NCBI GenBank assembly: GCA_020438915.1 | Contig: JAGQTR010000009.1 | Location: 1-13,521 of the forward strand | Direction: 5' to 3' | DNA: 13,521 bases | Source of the DNA: Mycobacterium sp. | GTDB lineage: Bacteria; Actinomycetota; Actinomycetes; Mycobacteriales; Mycobacteriaceae | In this document: one piece after another, positions 7,340 through 13,521 of the stretch | How positions within the stretch are numbered: position 1 is the stretch's first letter | Layout of the letters: the number at the start of each line of letters is the position of its first letter | Notes under the pieces: model-generated | The model's input: only the letters and a program-made list of their open reading frames with translations | Database searches by the model: none | Told to the model about the DNA's origin: nothing | Made by a program: the position numbers and the translations under genes

Positions 7340-8233
7340 ATGAGCGAGATGAAGTTCTTGGAACTGCACGGCGATCGCGTCGCCTACCAGGACGCCGGAA
7401 GTGGCGACGATGCCTTGTTGCTGATTCACGGAATGGCGGGAAGCTCGGAGACATGGCGCGCAGTGATCCCGCAGCTGTCAAAGAAGTATCGGGTGATCGC
7501 ACCAGACCTGTTGGGACACGGCCAGTCCGCTAAACCCCGCAGCGACTATTCACTCGGCGCGTTCGCCGTATTGCTTCGGGACCTTCTGGATGAGCTGGGC
7601 ATCTCCCGCGCGACGGTCATCGGCCAGTCGCTCGGTGGCGGTGTGGCAATGCAATTCACCTACCAGCATCGCGATTATTGCCAGCGCCTGGTGTTGATCA
7701 GCAGCGGCGGCCTTGGCCCGGATGTCGGCTGGACCCTGCGTCTGCTGTCCGCTCCGGGCGCTGAGCTGATCCTGCCGGTCATCGCGCCATCACCGGTGGT
7801 GACCGCGGGAAACAAACTACGCTCGTGGTTCTCGGCGAGCGGCATTCAATCGCCCCGCGGTGCCGAAATGTGGAGCGCCTATTCATCGTTGGCCGACGCT
7901 CAGACACGGCAGGCGTTCCTCAAGACGCTGCGCTCGGTCGTCGACTACCGAGGCCAATCGGTGAGTGCGTTGAACAAGCTGCATCTGACGTCCGACGTTC
8001 CGACCATGATCATCTGGGGTGATCTCGACCGAATTATTCCGATCGATCATGGCTACGCCGTACGCGATGCACGGCCAGGCTGTCGACTCGAGGTACTCCC
8101 CGGCGTGGGCCACTTCCCGCACGTTGAACGACCCAACGACGTCGTGGACCTCATCGACGATTTCATCGACACCAACGGCCGCCCCGGCGAATCGATTCAC
8201 CCGCCGAGCGCAGAGCAACCAACCGAACCGTGA
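7340..8233 (+). CDS. Alpha/beta hydrolase
   Basis: This 297-residue protein has the classical alpha/beta hydrolase fold. The oxyanion HG motif is at 30-31, GHGQS follows strand 4 near 59-63, the nucleophile elbow GQSLGG carries Ser97, the acid is Asp228 or Asp230 in WGDLDRIIP, and the base is His258 in GVGHFPH. A lid of about 75 residues (125-200) separates the halves. It resembles the mycobacterial cytosolic hydrolase group that includes M. tuberculosis Rv2715. It probably cleaves an ester or related bond; the substrate is unknown. A strong AGAGGAG (7324-7330) lies nine bases before the ATG. It begins 59 bp after the P450 and may be cotranscribed with it, so it could act on a precursor or product of the oxidation. 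The Pro/Glu-rich tail after 275 looks disordered. Confidence 0.92.
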   Translation: MSEMKFLELHGDRVAYQDAGSGDDALLLIHGMAGSSETWRAVIPQLSKKYRVIAPDLLGHGQSAKPRSDYSLGAFAVLLRDLLDELGISRATVIGQSLGGGVAMQFTYQHRDYCQRLVLISSGGLGPDVGWTLRLLSAPGAELILPVIAPSPVVTAGNKLRSWFSASGIQSPRGAEMWSAYSSLADAQTRQAFLKTLRSVVDYRGQSVSALNKLHLTSDVPTMIIWGDLDRIIPIDHGYAVRDARPGCRLEVLPGVGHFPHVERPNDVVDLIDDFIDTNGRPGESIHPPSAEQPTEP

Positions 8234-8733
8234 CCCCAGCAATACCGGCACCCGAGCGACCGGGTCCCGGACAAGAGTCCGTGTGGGATTATCCGCGGCC
8301 GCCACGGTTGGAGGAATTCGCCGGCTCGATCACCGTCGAACTCGGCGGTCGCACGATCGCCGCGACCGACCGGGCTTGGCGGGTGCTCGAGACCAGCCAC
8401 CCGCCGACGTATTACCTCCCGCAGGAATCCTTCGGCGACGGCGTCCTTCGCCGAGCGGCCGGATCGTCCTGGTGCGAATGGAAGGGGCCGGCGACCTATT
8501 TCGATCTGGCCACACCGTCGGTTGTCGCGCCGCGAGCGGCATGGACGTACCTGAACCCGACGCACGAGTTCACCGCCATCGCCGGCGCCGTTGCGGTCAT
8601 GGCGGCACTGGTGGATCGGTGCACCGTCAACGGGGAGGTGGTCGTACCGCAGCCGGGCGGTTTCTACGGCGGATGGATCACCAGCTGGATCACCGGTCCG
8701 TTCAAGGGTGTACCTGGCTCAACGGGATGGTGA
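8230..8733 (+). CDS. DUF427 domain protein (long form)
   Basis: The gene encodes 167 residues, recognisable throughout as the actinobacterial long form of DUF427. Conserved stretches are VWDYPRPPRLE (18-28), SHPPTYYLP (56-64), CEWKGPATYF (82-91), AWTYLNPT (104-111) and PQPGGFYGGWITS (140-152), ending in GPFKG and GW. The family forms a small beta-rich fold with a conserved Cys-Trp-Lys pocket, and no firm biochemical role is known to me. The start is GTG at 8230, overlapping the hydrolase stop in GTGA, so translation is probably coupled; no strong ribosome binding site is visible. That tight overlap makes co-function with the hydrolase more likely than with the P450 further upstream. Confidence 0.92.
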   Translation: MTPAIPAPERPGPGQESVWDYPRPPRLEEFAGSITVELGGRTIAATDRAWRVLETSHPPTYYLPQESFGDGVLRRAAGSSWCEWKGPATYFDLATPSVVAPRAAWTYLNPTHEFTAIAGAVAVMAALVDRCTVNGEVVVPQPGGFYGGWITSWITGPFKGVPGSTGW

Positions 8734-8837
8734 CGGGCACCGGATCGCTGATCGGGGTCAAGAGGTTTGAATCCGACAGATATGGCAATTCCTCTGTGCA
8801 GCAAGTACATACTTCTACGCATCGGATCGGATTGACC

Positions 8838-8993
8838 ATGATCGTGCTCGGCATCGTCCTTTTGTTGATCGGTTACTTCACCGGCCTGTCCATCCTGTAC
8901 ACCATCGGCGGAATCCTCGTGGTGGTAGGTATCGTGCTGTGGGTGCTCGGCGCGGTGGGCCGCCCGGTGGGCGGTCGAAAAGTTTGGTATTAG
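8838..8993 (+). CDS. DUF6131-type small membrane protein, 51 residues
   Basis: From ATG 8838 to TAG 8993 the sequence encodes a hairpin of two membrane segments (about 1-19 and 21-43, both rich in Ile, Leu, Val and Gly) and a short tail with Gly-Arg motifs ending in KVWY. This is the pattern of the tiny DUF6131 proteins common in mycobacteria. The frame stays open far upstream, but that part overlaps the DUF427 and hydrolase genes and has an arginine-rich, non-protein-like composition, so the short start is preferred. The ribosome binding site is weak (a GGA eight bases upstream). It lies 104 bp after DUF427 and may have its own promoter. Function is unknown; the topology suggests a small inner-membrane component. 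Confidence 0.8.
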   Translation: MIVLGIVLLLIGYFTGLSILYTIGGILVVVGIVLWVLGAVGRPVGGRKVWY

Positions 8994-9019
8994 CCGGACG
9001 GTTTGGTACCAGCCAGACA
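8982..9019 (+). repeat. Imperfect 19-bp tandem duplication across the small-gene stop codon
   Basis: Two 19-bp units, 8982-9000 and 9001-9019, match at 15 positions; each begins GTTTGGTA. The first unit contains the last codons and TAG of the DUF6131 gene; the second has changed TTAG to CCAG. An 8-bp AGCCAGAC direct repeat follows immediately (9011-9026). This looks like decayed replication-slippage duplication, not a functional site. Confidence 0.55.
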
Positions 9020-9089
9020 GCCAGACAGTAGGTCCAGACGACGGCAACAGCCGACTTTGACGGCGTTAGTTCGATCGCCATTATCTGCG

Positions 9090-9117
9090 TTGAACCCCGC
9101 CGCGGGTGGATGATAAT
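9090..9117 (+). promoter_or_regulatory. Sigma-A-like promoter, TTGAAC-N16-GATAAT
   Basis: TTGAAC (9090-9095) and GATAAT (9112-9117) are separated by 16 bp and match the vegetative consensus at four and five of six positions. Transcription would start near 9123-9125, leaving a leader of about 20 nt before the GTG at 9144. The spacer contains CCCGC-C-GCGGG (9096-9106), a small inverted repeat where a regulator might bind. This is the best promoter in the window and would drive the DUF1023-lipoprotein pair. Confidence 0.6.
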
Positions 9118-9143
9118 GAATCCATGGTCGGGATGGGTGACCG

Positions 9144-10670
9144 GTGAACGCGATCGCGGCGTTCTACGCCGCGTGGGCCGACGCACGGCACGCTTTCGGC
9201 GTGGGCACCCCCCACGGTGGTGAACCTTTCGATGCCGGCGGCGAGCTTCGACAGTTGAGCGAGAACGTTGCCGGCGCGGCGCCGTCATCGGTGTGGACAG
9301 GCGGGGCGGCGACCGCCTACCAGGCAAAGAATGCGCGTCATCGGGCCGTTATCGATGACATCGCCTCCCTGGACAGACGTTTCGGTAGATCCATCGACCA
9401 ATCCGCGCGAATCGTCAGTGACGGCCGCCAAGATCTGGACACCCTGCGCCACTGGGTGACCGCTGCCGCGGTCAGCGTCCCGCCGGGACAGCAGCGGGAA
9501 ACGTTGTACACCCAGATCGCCAGCAAGGGCCTGGCCAGGCTCGGCGATATCGTCCGCGCTGCCCACGGTGACCTGGGTGACGTCGCGCGGGACATCCGCG
9601 GGATCCAGGACGAGTACGACGCGCTCACTTTCAGGCAGGCACCCGCGCCGCCCCGCCAGGATCGGCCGACCGATGCCGTCGGCAGCGACGAAACGGACAT
9701 GTCCTCCGGCGACATCAACCAGATCGATCGGGAAAACCGCGAGCTGCTGCAGGAAATGCTGCAGGAATATCAACAACTTCCCGACGGTCAGATCAAGACC
9801 GATCGACTCGCCGATATCGCTGCCATCAGGGATGCACTTGCCGTGCCCGACTCGCGCCTGGTGTTCCTGGACAGGCCCGATGACCCCTCGCAGATGATTG
9901 CGGCGGCAACTTCGGTGGGTGATCCATTCACCGCCGACCACGTGGCGGTGACCGCGCCCGGGGTGTCTGGCAGCACTCGCGGGACCATCGCGGGCATGAC
10001 CCGCGAAGCCGCCGAACTACGCAACGAGGCACGAGACATCGCCGAGCAGGTCGGTGCCGGCCAGAACATCGCGGCCGTCGCGTGGGTCGGCTACCAACCC
10101 CCACCCAACCTCGGCGATCACTCGGTACTCAGCGATGACCTCGCCCACGCCGGAGCCCCTAAACTCACCTCCTTCCTGCACGACCTCGACGGCGCCGCGA
10201 GCAACCCAGGGCAGACCATCGCCCTGTTCGGACACTCCTACGGCTCGCTGACATCGGGCATCGCCTTGCATGACGGAGCCAGCCGATTCGTCGATAACGC
10301 GGTGTTCTACGGGTCTCCGGGATTTCAGGCCGACACCCCGGCGGCGCTCGGAATGAACGACGACAACTTCTTCGTGATGTCCGCGCGAGACGATCCGATA
10401 AATTCGATCGGCGCGCTGGCGCCCTACCACGGATGGGGGTCCGATCCCAACGACATCATCAACGAAGACGGCCACCTGCGGTTCCGGTTCCAGCATCTGG
10501 AGACCGACGCGGGGGCCACGCCCATCTCAGGGTATGAATCCAAGACCGGGGCTTCCGGGCACTCCGATTACGGCCGCAACGCAGGAGAACGAATGACTGG
10601 ATACAACTTGGCAGCGATCGTGCTTAACCGCCCGGATCTCGCCGTGAAGGAAACACCTCTCTCATGGTGA
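9144..10670 (+). CDS. DUF1023 (Abhydrolase_8) protein with WxG-type helical N-terminus
   Basis: This 508-residue protein has two parts. Residues 1-165 are helical with a WTG turn at 51-53, resembling the WXG/ESX-type helical hairpins that open many mycobacterial proteins of this group. A Gln/Glu-rich segment at 190-215 (LLQEMLQEYQQL) looks like a coiled coil. From about 230 the DUF1023 hydrolase domain begins; its nucleophile elbow GHSYGS carries Ser365, with likely acid Asp416 or Asp417 (SARDDP) and base His473 (SGHSDYG). No signal peptide is seen. The start is GTG at 9144, the only good in-frame choice after the promoter; nearby ATGs at 9124 and 9133 are out of frame. The stop overlaps the next gene by 7 nt. 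From memory, M. tuberculosis Rv2542-lppA is a comparable pair. Substrate unknown. Confidence 0.88.
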   Translation: MNAIAAFYAAWADARHAFGVGTPHGGEPFDAGGELRQLSENVAGAAPSSVWTGGAATAYQAKNARHRAVIDDIASLDRRFGRSIDQSARIVSDGRQDLDTLRHWVTAAAVSVPPGQQRETLYTQIASKGLARLGDIVRAAHGDLGDVARDIRGIQDEYDALTFRQAPAPPRQDRPTDAVGSDETDMSSGDINQIDRENRELLQEMLQEYQQLPDGQIKTDRLADIAAIRDALAVPDSRLVFLDRPDDPSQMIAAATSVGDPFTADHVAVTAPGVSGSTRGTIAGMTREAAELRNEARDIAEQVGAGQNIAAVAWVGYQPPPNLGDHSVLSDDLAHAGAPKLTSFLHDLDGAASNPGQTIALFGHSYGSLTSGIALHDGASRFVDNAVFYGSPGFQADTPAALGMNDDNFFVMSARDDPINSIGALAPYHGWGSDPNDIINEDGHLRFRFQHLETDAGATPISGYESKTGASGHSDYGRNAGERMTGYNLAAIVLNRPDLAVKETPLSW

Positions 10671-11317
10671 CCCTGACGCAAGGCCCACGAGCGCGGTTCC
10701 GGCTGTCTGCGTGGACGTTGCTGGCGTGTACCTCGATGTTGATAGGCGGCTGTTCCATGACCGAGAACTCCCACGAGTCCCACACGGCCAAGGGCGACGA
10801 CGCGATCGCACTCATCGACGACATGCGCGCCAAGGGCTCCTACGAAGACGCCCGTCAGCGTCTCAATGCCACCGCCGAAGTGACCGCCGAGCGAATCGTC
10901 GCCGCCGTTGCGGGCCAGACCTGGCAATTCAATACCGACCCGCACGGGCAGCACATCAAGGAGCAGGGGCTTCCGTGTGAACAGCTCACCGGTGACATCG
11001 CGCGGCGTCCCATGTCCGACTCGATTCAGTTCGGCAGAACGTTCAGCGACGAGGAATTCGCGACCGCCCACGACATCGTGCGCGAGGAAGCCGCCGCCTA
11101 CGGGGCCACCGACGAGTCGTCACTGTTCAACGAACAAGACAAACGCGACGTCGAGATCGGCGGCAACGGATACGAATTCACGCTCGGCCAGATCGATGTC
11201 GCGACGCTCAACATCACCGGCGACTGCTTCCTGATGCAAAGCGTGGTCGACCTGCCGCCCGGGCAGTTGCCCCCCGAATCACCCATCGTTCCTACCGAGC
11301 CCGCGCCGACGTCCTGA
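10664..11317 (+). CDS. LppA-family lipoprotein
   Basis: The 217-residue protein has an Arg-containing n-region, a hydrophobic core at about 14-27 and the lipobox LIGGC, so Cys30 should be lipidated and anchor the protein on the outer face of the cytoplasmic membrane. The mature part matches the mycobacterial LppA family over most of its length: RAKGSYEDAR near 55-64, AVAGQTWQF near 81-89, DIARRP near 111-116, ESSLFNE near 151-157 and NITGDCFL near 183-190. Cys105 and Cys188 could form a disulfide outside the cell. The ATG overlaps the upstream hydrolase stop by 7 nt, so the two are translationally coupled and likely cooperate. The function of LppA proteins is not established. Confidence 0.92.
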   Translation: MVTLTQGPRARFRLSAWTLLACTSMLIGGCSMTENSHESHTAKGDDAIALIDDMRAKGSYEDARQRLNATAEVTAERIVAAVAGQTWQFNTDPHGQHIKEQGLPCEQLTGDIARRPMSDSIQFGRTFSDEEFATAHDIVREEAAAYGATDESSLFNEQDKRDVEIGGNGYEFTLGQIDVATLNITGDCFLMQSVVDLPPGQLPPESPIVPTEPAPTS

Positions 11318-11355
11318 GATTCCGCGTCGGTACCTGGCGGCCGGCTCTCCCCCAC
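11318..11355. other. 38-bp convergent gap
   Basis: Only 38 bp separate the lipoprotein stop from the stop of the convergent dehydrogenase. No GC stem followed by a T-run is visible, so transcripts from the two sides may overlap. A TACTCG-G-CGAGTA inverted repeat (11364-11376) sits just inside the dehydrogenase coding end and may be incidental. Confidence 0.4.
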
Positions 11356-12792
11356 CTACCAGTTACTCGGCGAGTAGTCCTTCAGAAAACACCCGTGCAG
11401 ATCCTCGCCCGCCTCGCCGCGCACAATCGGGTCGTATACCCGGGCGGCGCCGTCGACGAGATCGAGTGGGGCATGGAAACCCTCCTCGGCCAAACGCAGT
11501 TTGGTGGGGTGCGGGCGCTCGTCGGTGATCCAGCCGGTATCGACCGCAGTCATCAGGATTCCGTCGCGCTCCAACATCTCCGCCGCGCTGGTGCGGGTGA
11601 GCATGTTCAACGCGGCTTTGGCCATGTTCGTGTGCGGGTGACCGGGGCCTTTGTATCCGCGACTGAACTGGCCCTCCATCGCCGAGACGTTGACGACGTA
11701 TTTTCGGCGCGCCGATGAAGCCGCCATCGCTGGGCGCAGTCGGCTCACCAGAATGAATGGTGCGGTCTGGTTACACAGCTGCACCTCGAGCAGTTCCATC
11801 GCATCAACCTCGTGCACGCGCTGGGTCCAGCTATTCACCGCGCTGGTGTCGGGCAGCAGGCCACCTGCGTCGATGGCAGTTCCGGCGGCAATTCGCTCCG
11901 GCGAGGCGCTGCGGGCCGCCAATGCCAACTCGGTCACCGCGTGCGGCGTCTGGTGCTCGTCGAAGCTTGCCGACAACGCGGCCGGATGGGCGTCGCTGAC
12001 GTGGTCGAAGGTGACGACGTCCACCGGGTCCACCAGGCCGGCCAGCTCCGCCGAGGGGGTGCGCTCGGCCTCCACCAGCGCCGCGTACGAGCCCGGGGGG
12101 CGGCGCACCGTCTGGGCCGCGTTGTTGATCAGGATGTCCAACGGGCCTCGCGCGGCCACAGTGTCTGCCAGCGCCACCACCTGAGCCGGATCGCGCAGAT
12201 CGATGCCAATAACGCGCAGCCGGTGCAGCCAATCCGAACTGTCGGGCATGGCCGCAAACCGGCGCACGGCGTCGTTGGGAAACCTGGTGGTGATGGTCGT
12301 GTGCGCGCCGTCGCGCAGCAGCCGCAGTGCGATATACATCCCGATCTTGGCGCGTCCCCCCGTCAGTAGGGCGCTACGTCCCGTGAGATCCGTTCGGGCG
12401 TCGCGCTTGACTCGATTGAAGGTGGCGCACCCGGGACACAGCTGGTGGTAGAAGGCGTCGACCACCGAGTAGCGGCCCTTGCAGATGTAACAGGCCCGCG
12501 AGCGCAGCAGCGTGCCCGCAGTGGCTCCCACCGCGGCGGACACCAAAGGTAAGCCCTGGGTTTCGTCATCGATGCGACCCGGCGCGCCGGTGGCGGTGGC
12601 GGCGGTGACGGCACGATCGGCAGCCGCCACCACGTCGCGCTTGGCTCTGCGGCGTGCCAGTTTCACCGACTTGAAGATGCCGGCTGTAGCCCGCCGCACC
12701 GCCACGGCATCGGGGTGTTCGGGGGGCAACGCCTCAATCTGGGACAGCACCCGCAGACAGGTGCTGAGCTGCTCGGGATCGATCGCGGTCAC
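11356..12792 (-). CDS. Atypical SDR-family oxidoreductase with four-Cys N-terminal knuckle
   Basis: The protein has 478 residues, nearly twice a classical short-chain dehydrogenase. Residues 1-95 are mostly helical and basic. CYIC (101-104) and CPGC (119-122) form a CxxC-x14-CxxC set that could bind zinc. The Rossmann part follows: TGGRAKIG (144-151) as cofactor loop, NNAA (223-226), Asn341 in NQTAPF, Ser370 in NVSAMEG and Lys392. The catalytic Tyr of YxxxK is Thr388 (TNMAK). About 95 extra residues sit between NNAA and the helix with Asn341. It may still bind NAD(P)H, but classical Tyr-driven hydride chemistry is doubtful. It starts with GTG at 12792, apparently on a leaderless transcript, and diverges from the secreted-protein gene. 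Confidence 0.85.
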   Translation of the reverse strand: MTAIDPEQLSTCLRVLSQIEALPPEHPDAVAVRRATAGIFKSVKLARRRAKRDVVAAADRAVTAATATGAPGRIDDETQGLPLVSAAVGATAGTLLRSRACYICKGRYSVVDAFYHQLCPGCATFNRVKRDARTDLTGRSALLTGGRAKIGMYIALRLLRDGAHTTITTRFPNDAVRRFAAMPDSSDWLHRLRVIGIDLRDPAQVVALADTVAARGPLDILINNAAQTVRRPPGSYAALVEAERTPSAELAGLVDPVDVVTFDHVSDAHPAALSASFDEHQTPHAVTELALAARSASPERIAAGTAIDAGGLLPDTSAVNSWTQRVHEVDAMELLEVQLCNQTAPFILVSRLRPAMAASSARRKYVVNVSAMEGQFSRGYKGPGHPHTNMAKAALNMLTRTSAAEMLERDGILMTAVDTGWITDERPHPTKLRLAEEGFHAPLDLVDGAARVYDPIVRGEAGEDLHGCFLKDYSPSNW

Positions 12793-12804
12793 CGTCGAAC
12801 AATA
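12793..12804 (-). promoter_or_regulatory. -10 element for a leaderless SDR transcript
   Basis: On the - strand TATTGT (complement of 12799-12804) ends six bases before the GTG start codon, which puts the +1 nucleotide on the G of GTG. No Shine-Dalgarno sequence precedes the start. Both facts fit the leaderless gene starts that are common in mycobacteria. No convincing -35 was found. Confidence 0.5.
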
Positions 12805-12836
12805 CGGGGTGTGGCGACCACCGGCTGAGCCAAATA

Positions 12837-12849
12837 GCGTAAGCTACGC
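12837..12849. promoter_or_regulatory. Small inverted repeat GCGTA-AGC-TACGC in divergent promoter region
   Basis: The 5-bp arms are perfect around a 3-bp centre and lie between the divergent SDR and secreted-protein genes. A related sequence, TAGCGCGTAAG, recurs at 12892-12902. This could be a shared operator, but the arms are short and chance is a fair explanation. Confidence 0.2.
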
Positions 12850-12943
12850 ACGCGCTCGTGTCCCACCGCGAAATACCGCAAATCAGCTGCCTAGCGCGTA
12901 AGTTGGTCGTGGTCGGGACCAGACAGGAGCAGGTGGGATCCGG

Positions 12944-13521
12944 ATGAACGCTTCTACACGCGCGGTACTCACGACCGGGGTCGCCGCGCTGAGCCTCGGT
13001 GCGCTCGCCATGACAACCTCGGTGCCGCCGGAATCAATGCGCACCATTCAGGTCGTGCGACCTGCGAACTTCGCCGCCGACATCGTTGAAGACCACTCGG
13101 GCGCACCGACGCAGCCACCTTCCGAAGATGACCTGAATTCCGCCTTGGCACTGATCGAACAGCTTGCTCCGGTCGCAGACGGTCGGGTCGTCACGGTCAA
13201 GTTGAAAAGCCACGACGACCCCGCAACCGTGACGATCGCACCGGCTGGACCGGACACCGACGCTGAAGCTGTGCCCCACGGCGGCTTGGCCGGCGTCGCG
13301 GGGCGGGAGTCGCTTGAGGAGCCGGCCACCCAAAACGCGGCCTCGGACCTCATCGACGGCGTCTACTCGGTCTCGCGGTACTGGGCCAACTACGTTTCCC
13401 TGGAACTGGGGCCGTGGCTGATCAACTGGATTCCGTTTGGGTACCTCGTCTCCGACCAGATCTACATCTGGTATCCGGACTTCGTTCTGCCCACGGTCGA
13501 CAGCTTCGTCTACGACTTCCT
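12944..13521 (+). CDS. Secreted mycobacterial protein, 5' part (runs off the right edge)
   Basis: An open frame from ATG 12944 runs to the window end without a stop, giving 192 complete codons. AGGTGGG (12931-12937) lies six bases upstream. The N-terminus has one Arg, a hydrophobic stretch at about 8-25 and a Ser/Pro-rich segment, consistent with a signal peptide. Residues of about 35-130 are polar, acidic and Pro-rich. From about 133 an aromatic, amphipathic module begins (SRYWANY, GPWLINWIPFGY, DQIYIWYP), rich in Trp, Tyr and Ile. Similar Trp/Tyr-rich tails occur in exported mycobacterial proteins of unknown role, probably associated with the cell envelope. The C-terminus and full length are not visible. 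Confidence 0.72.
   Translation, partial: MNASTRAVLTTGVAALSLGALAMTTSVPPESMRTIQVVRPANFAADIVEDHSGAPTQPPSEDDLNSALALIEQLAPVADGRVVTVKLKSHDDPATVTIAPAGPDTDAEAVPHGGLAGVAGRESLEEPATQNAASDLIDGVYSVSRYWANYVSLELGPWLINWIPFGYLVSDQIYIWYPDFVLPTVDSFVYDF

Noticed and set aside
8019..8837. N-terminal extension of the DUF6131 protein
   Set aside because: The region overlaps the hydrolase and DUF427 genes in another frame and has shadow-like arginine/serine-rich composition; only the last 51 residues are protein-like.

Overview
The window is high-GC actinobacterial DNA and almost certainly comes from a mycobacterium (Mycobacterium/Mycolicibacterium type). The taxonomic pointers are an LppA-family lipoprotein behind a DUF1023 (Abhydrolase_8) protein, a 51-residue DUF6131-type membrane protein, a long-form DUF427 protein, several small secreted proteins of mycobacterial type, and a start codon that looks leaderless. 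No rRNA, tRNA, CRISPR array or transposase was seen. No intergenic stretch exceeds 300 bases.

Layout: positions 1-45 hold the last codons of a gene entering from the left. Positions 201-953 carry two small exported proteins on the + strand, one DUF4189-like and one of 79 residues with two cysteines. Facing them on the - strand (1025-2473) is a proton-coupled POT/PTR oligopeptide transporter. A 254-bp divergent region separates it from a + strand cluster. That cluster is an MFS transporter (2728-3984), then, 32 bp later, a 1087-residue self-sufficient cytochrome P450 fused to its own NADPH reductase (CYP102/P450-BM3 architecture, 4017-7280), an alpha/beta hydrolase (7340-8233), a DUF427 protein overlapping it by 4 nt (8230-8733), and the small DUF6131 protein (8838-8993).

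A second + strand unit has a good sigma-A-like promoter (9090-9117). It contains a 508-residue protein with a WxG-bearing helical N-terminus and a DUF1023 hydrolase domain, overlapping by 7 nt an LppA-family lipoprotein (10664-11317). Convergent to it on the - strand is an unusual 478-residue short-chain dehydrogenase with an N-terminal four-cysteine knuckle, a long insertion and no catalytic tyrosine. Divergent from that gene, a secreted protein begins at 12944 and runs off the right edge.

The MFS-P450 pair is the centrepiece. The transporter would move the substrate or product of a monooxygenase that takes electrons directly from NADPH without separate redox partners. The residues that in P450-BM3 anchor the fatty-acid carboxylate (Arg47, Tyr51) are Gln56 and Val60 here, so a substrate other than ordinary free fatty acids is possible. 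A perfect 8+8 bp inverted repeat (2692-2713) lies over a putative -10 element just before the transporter start and looks like the operator controlling the pair. The regulator is not encoded in the window.
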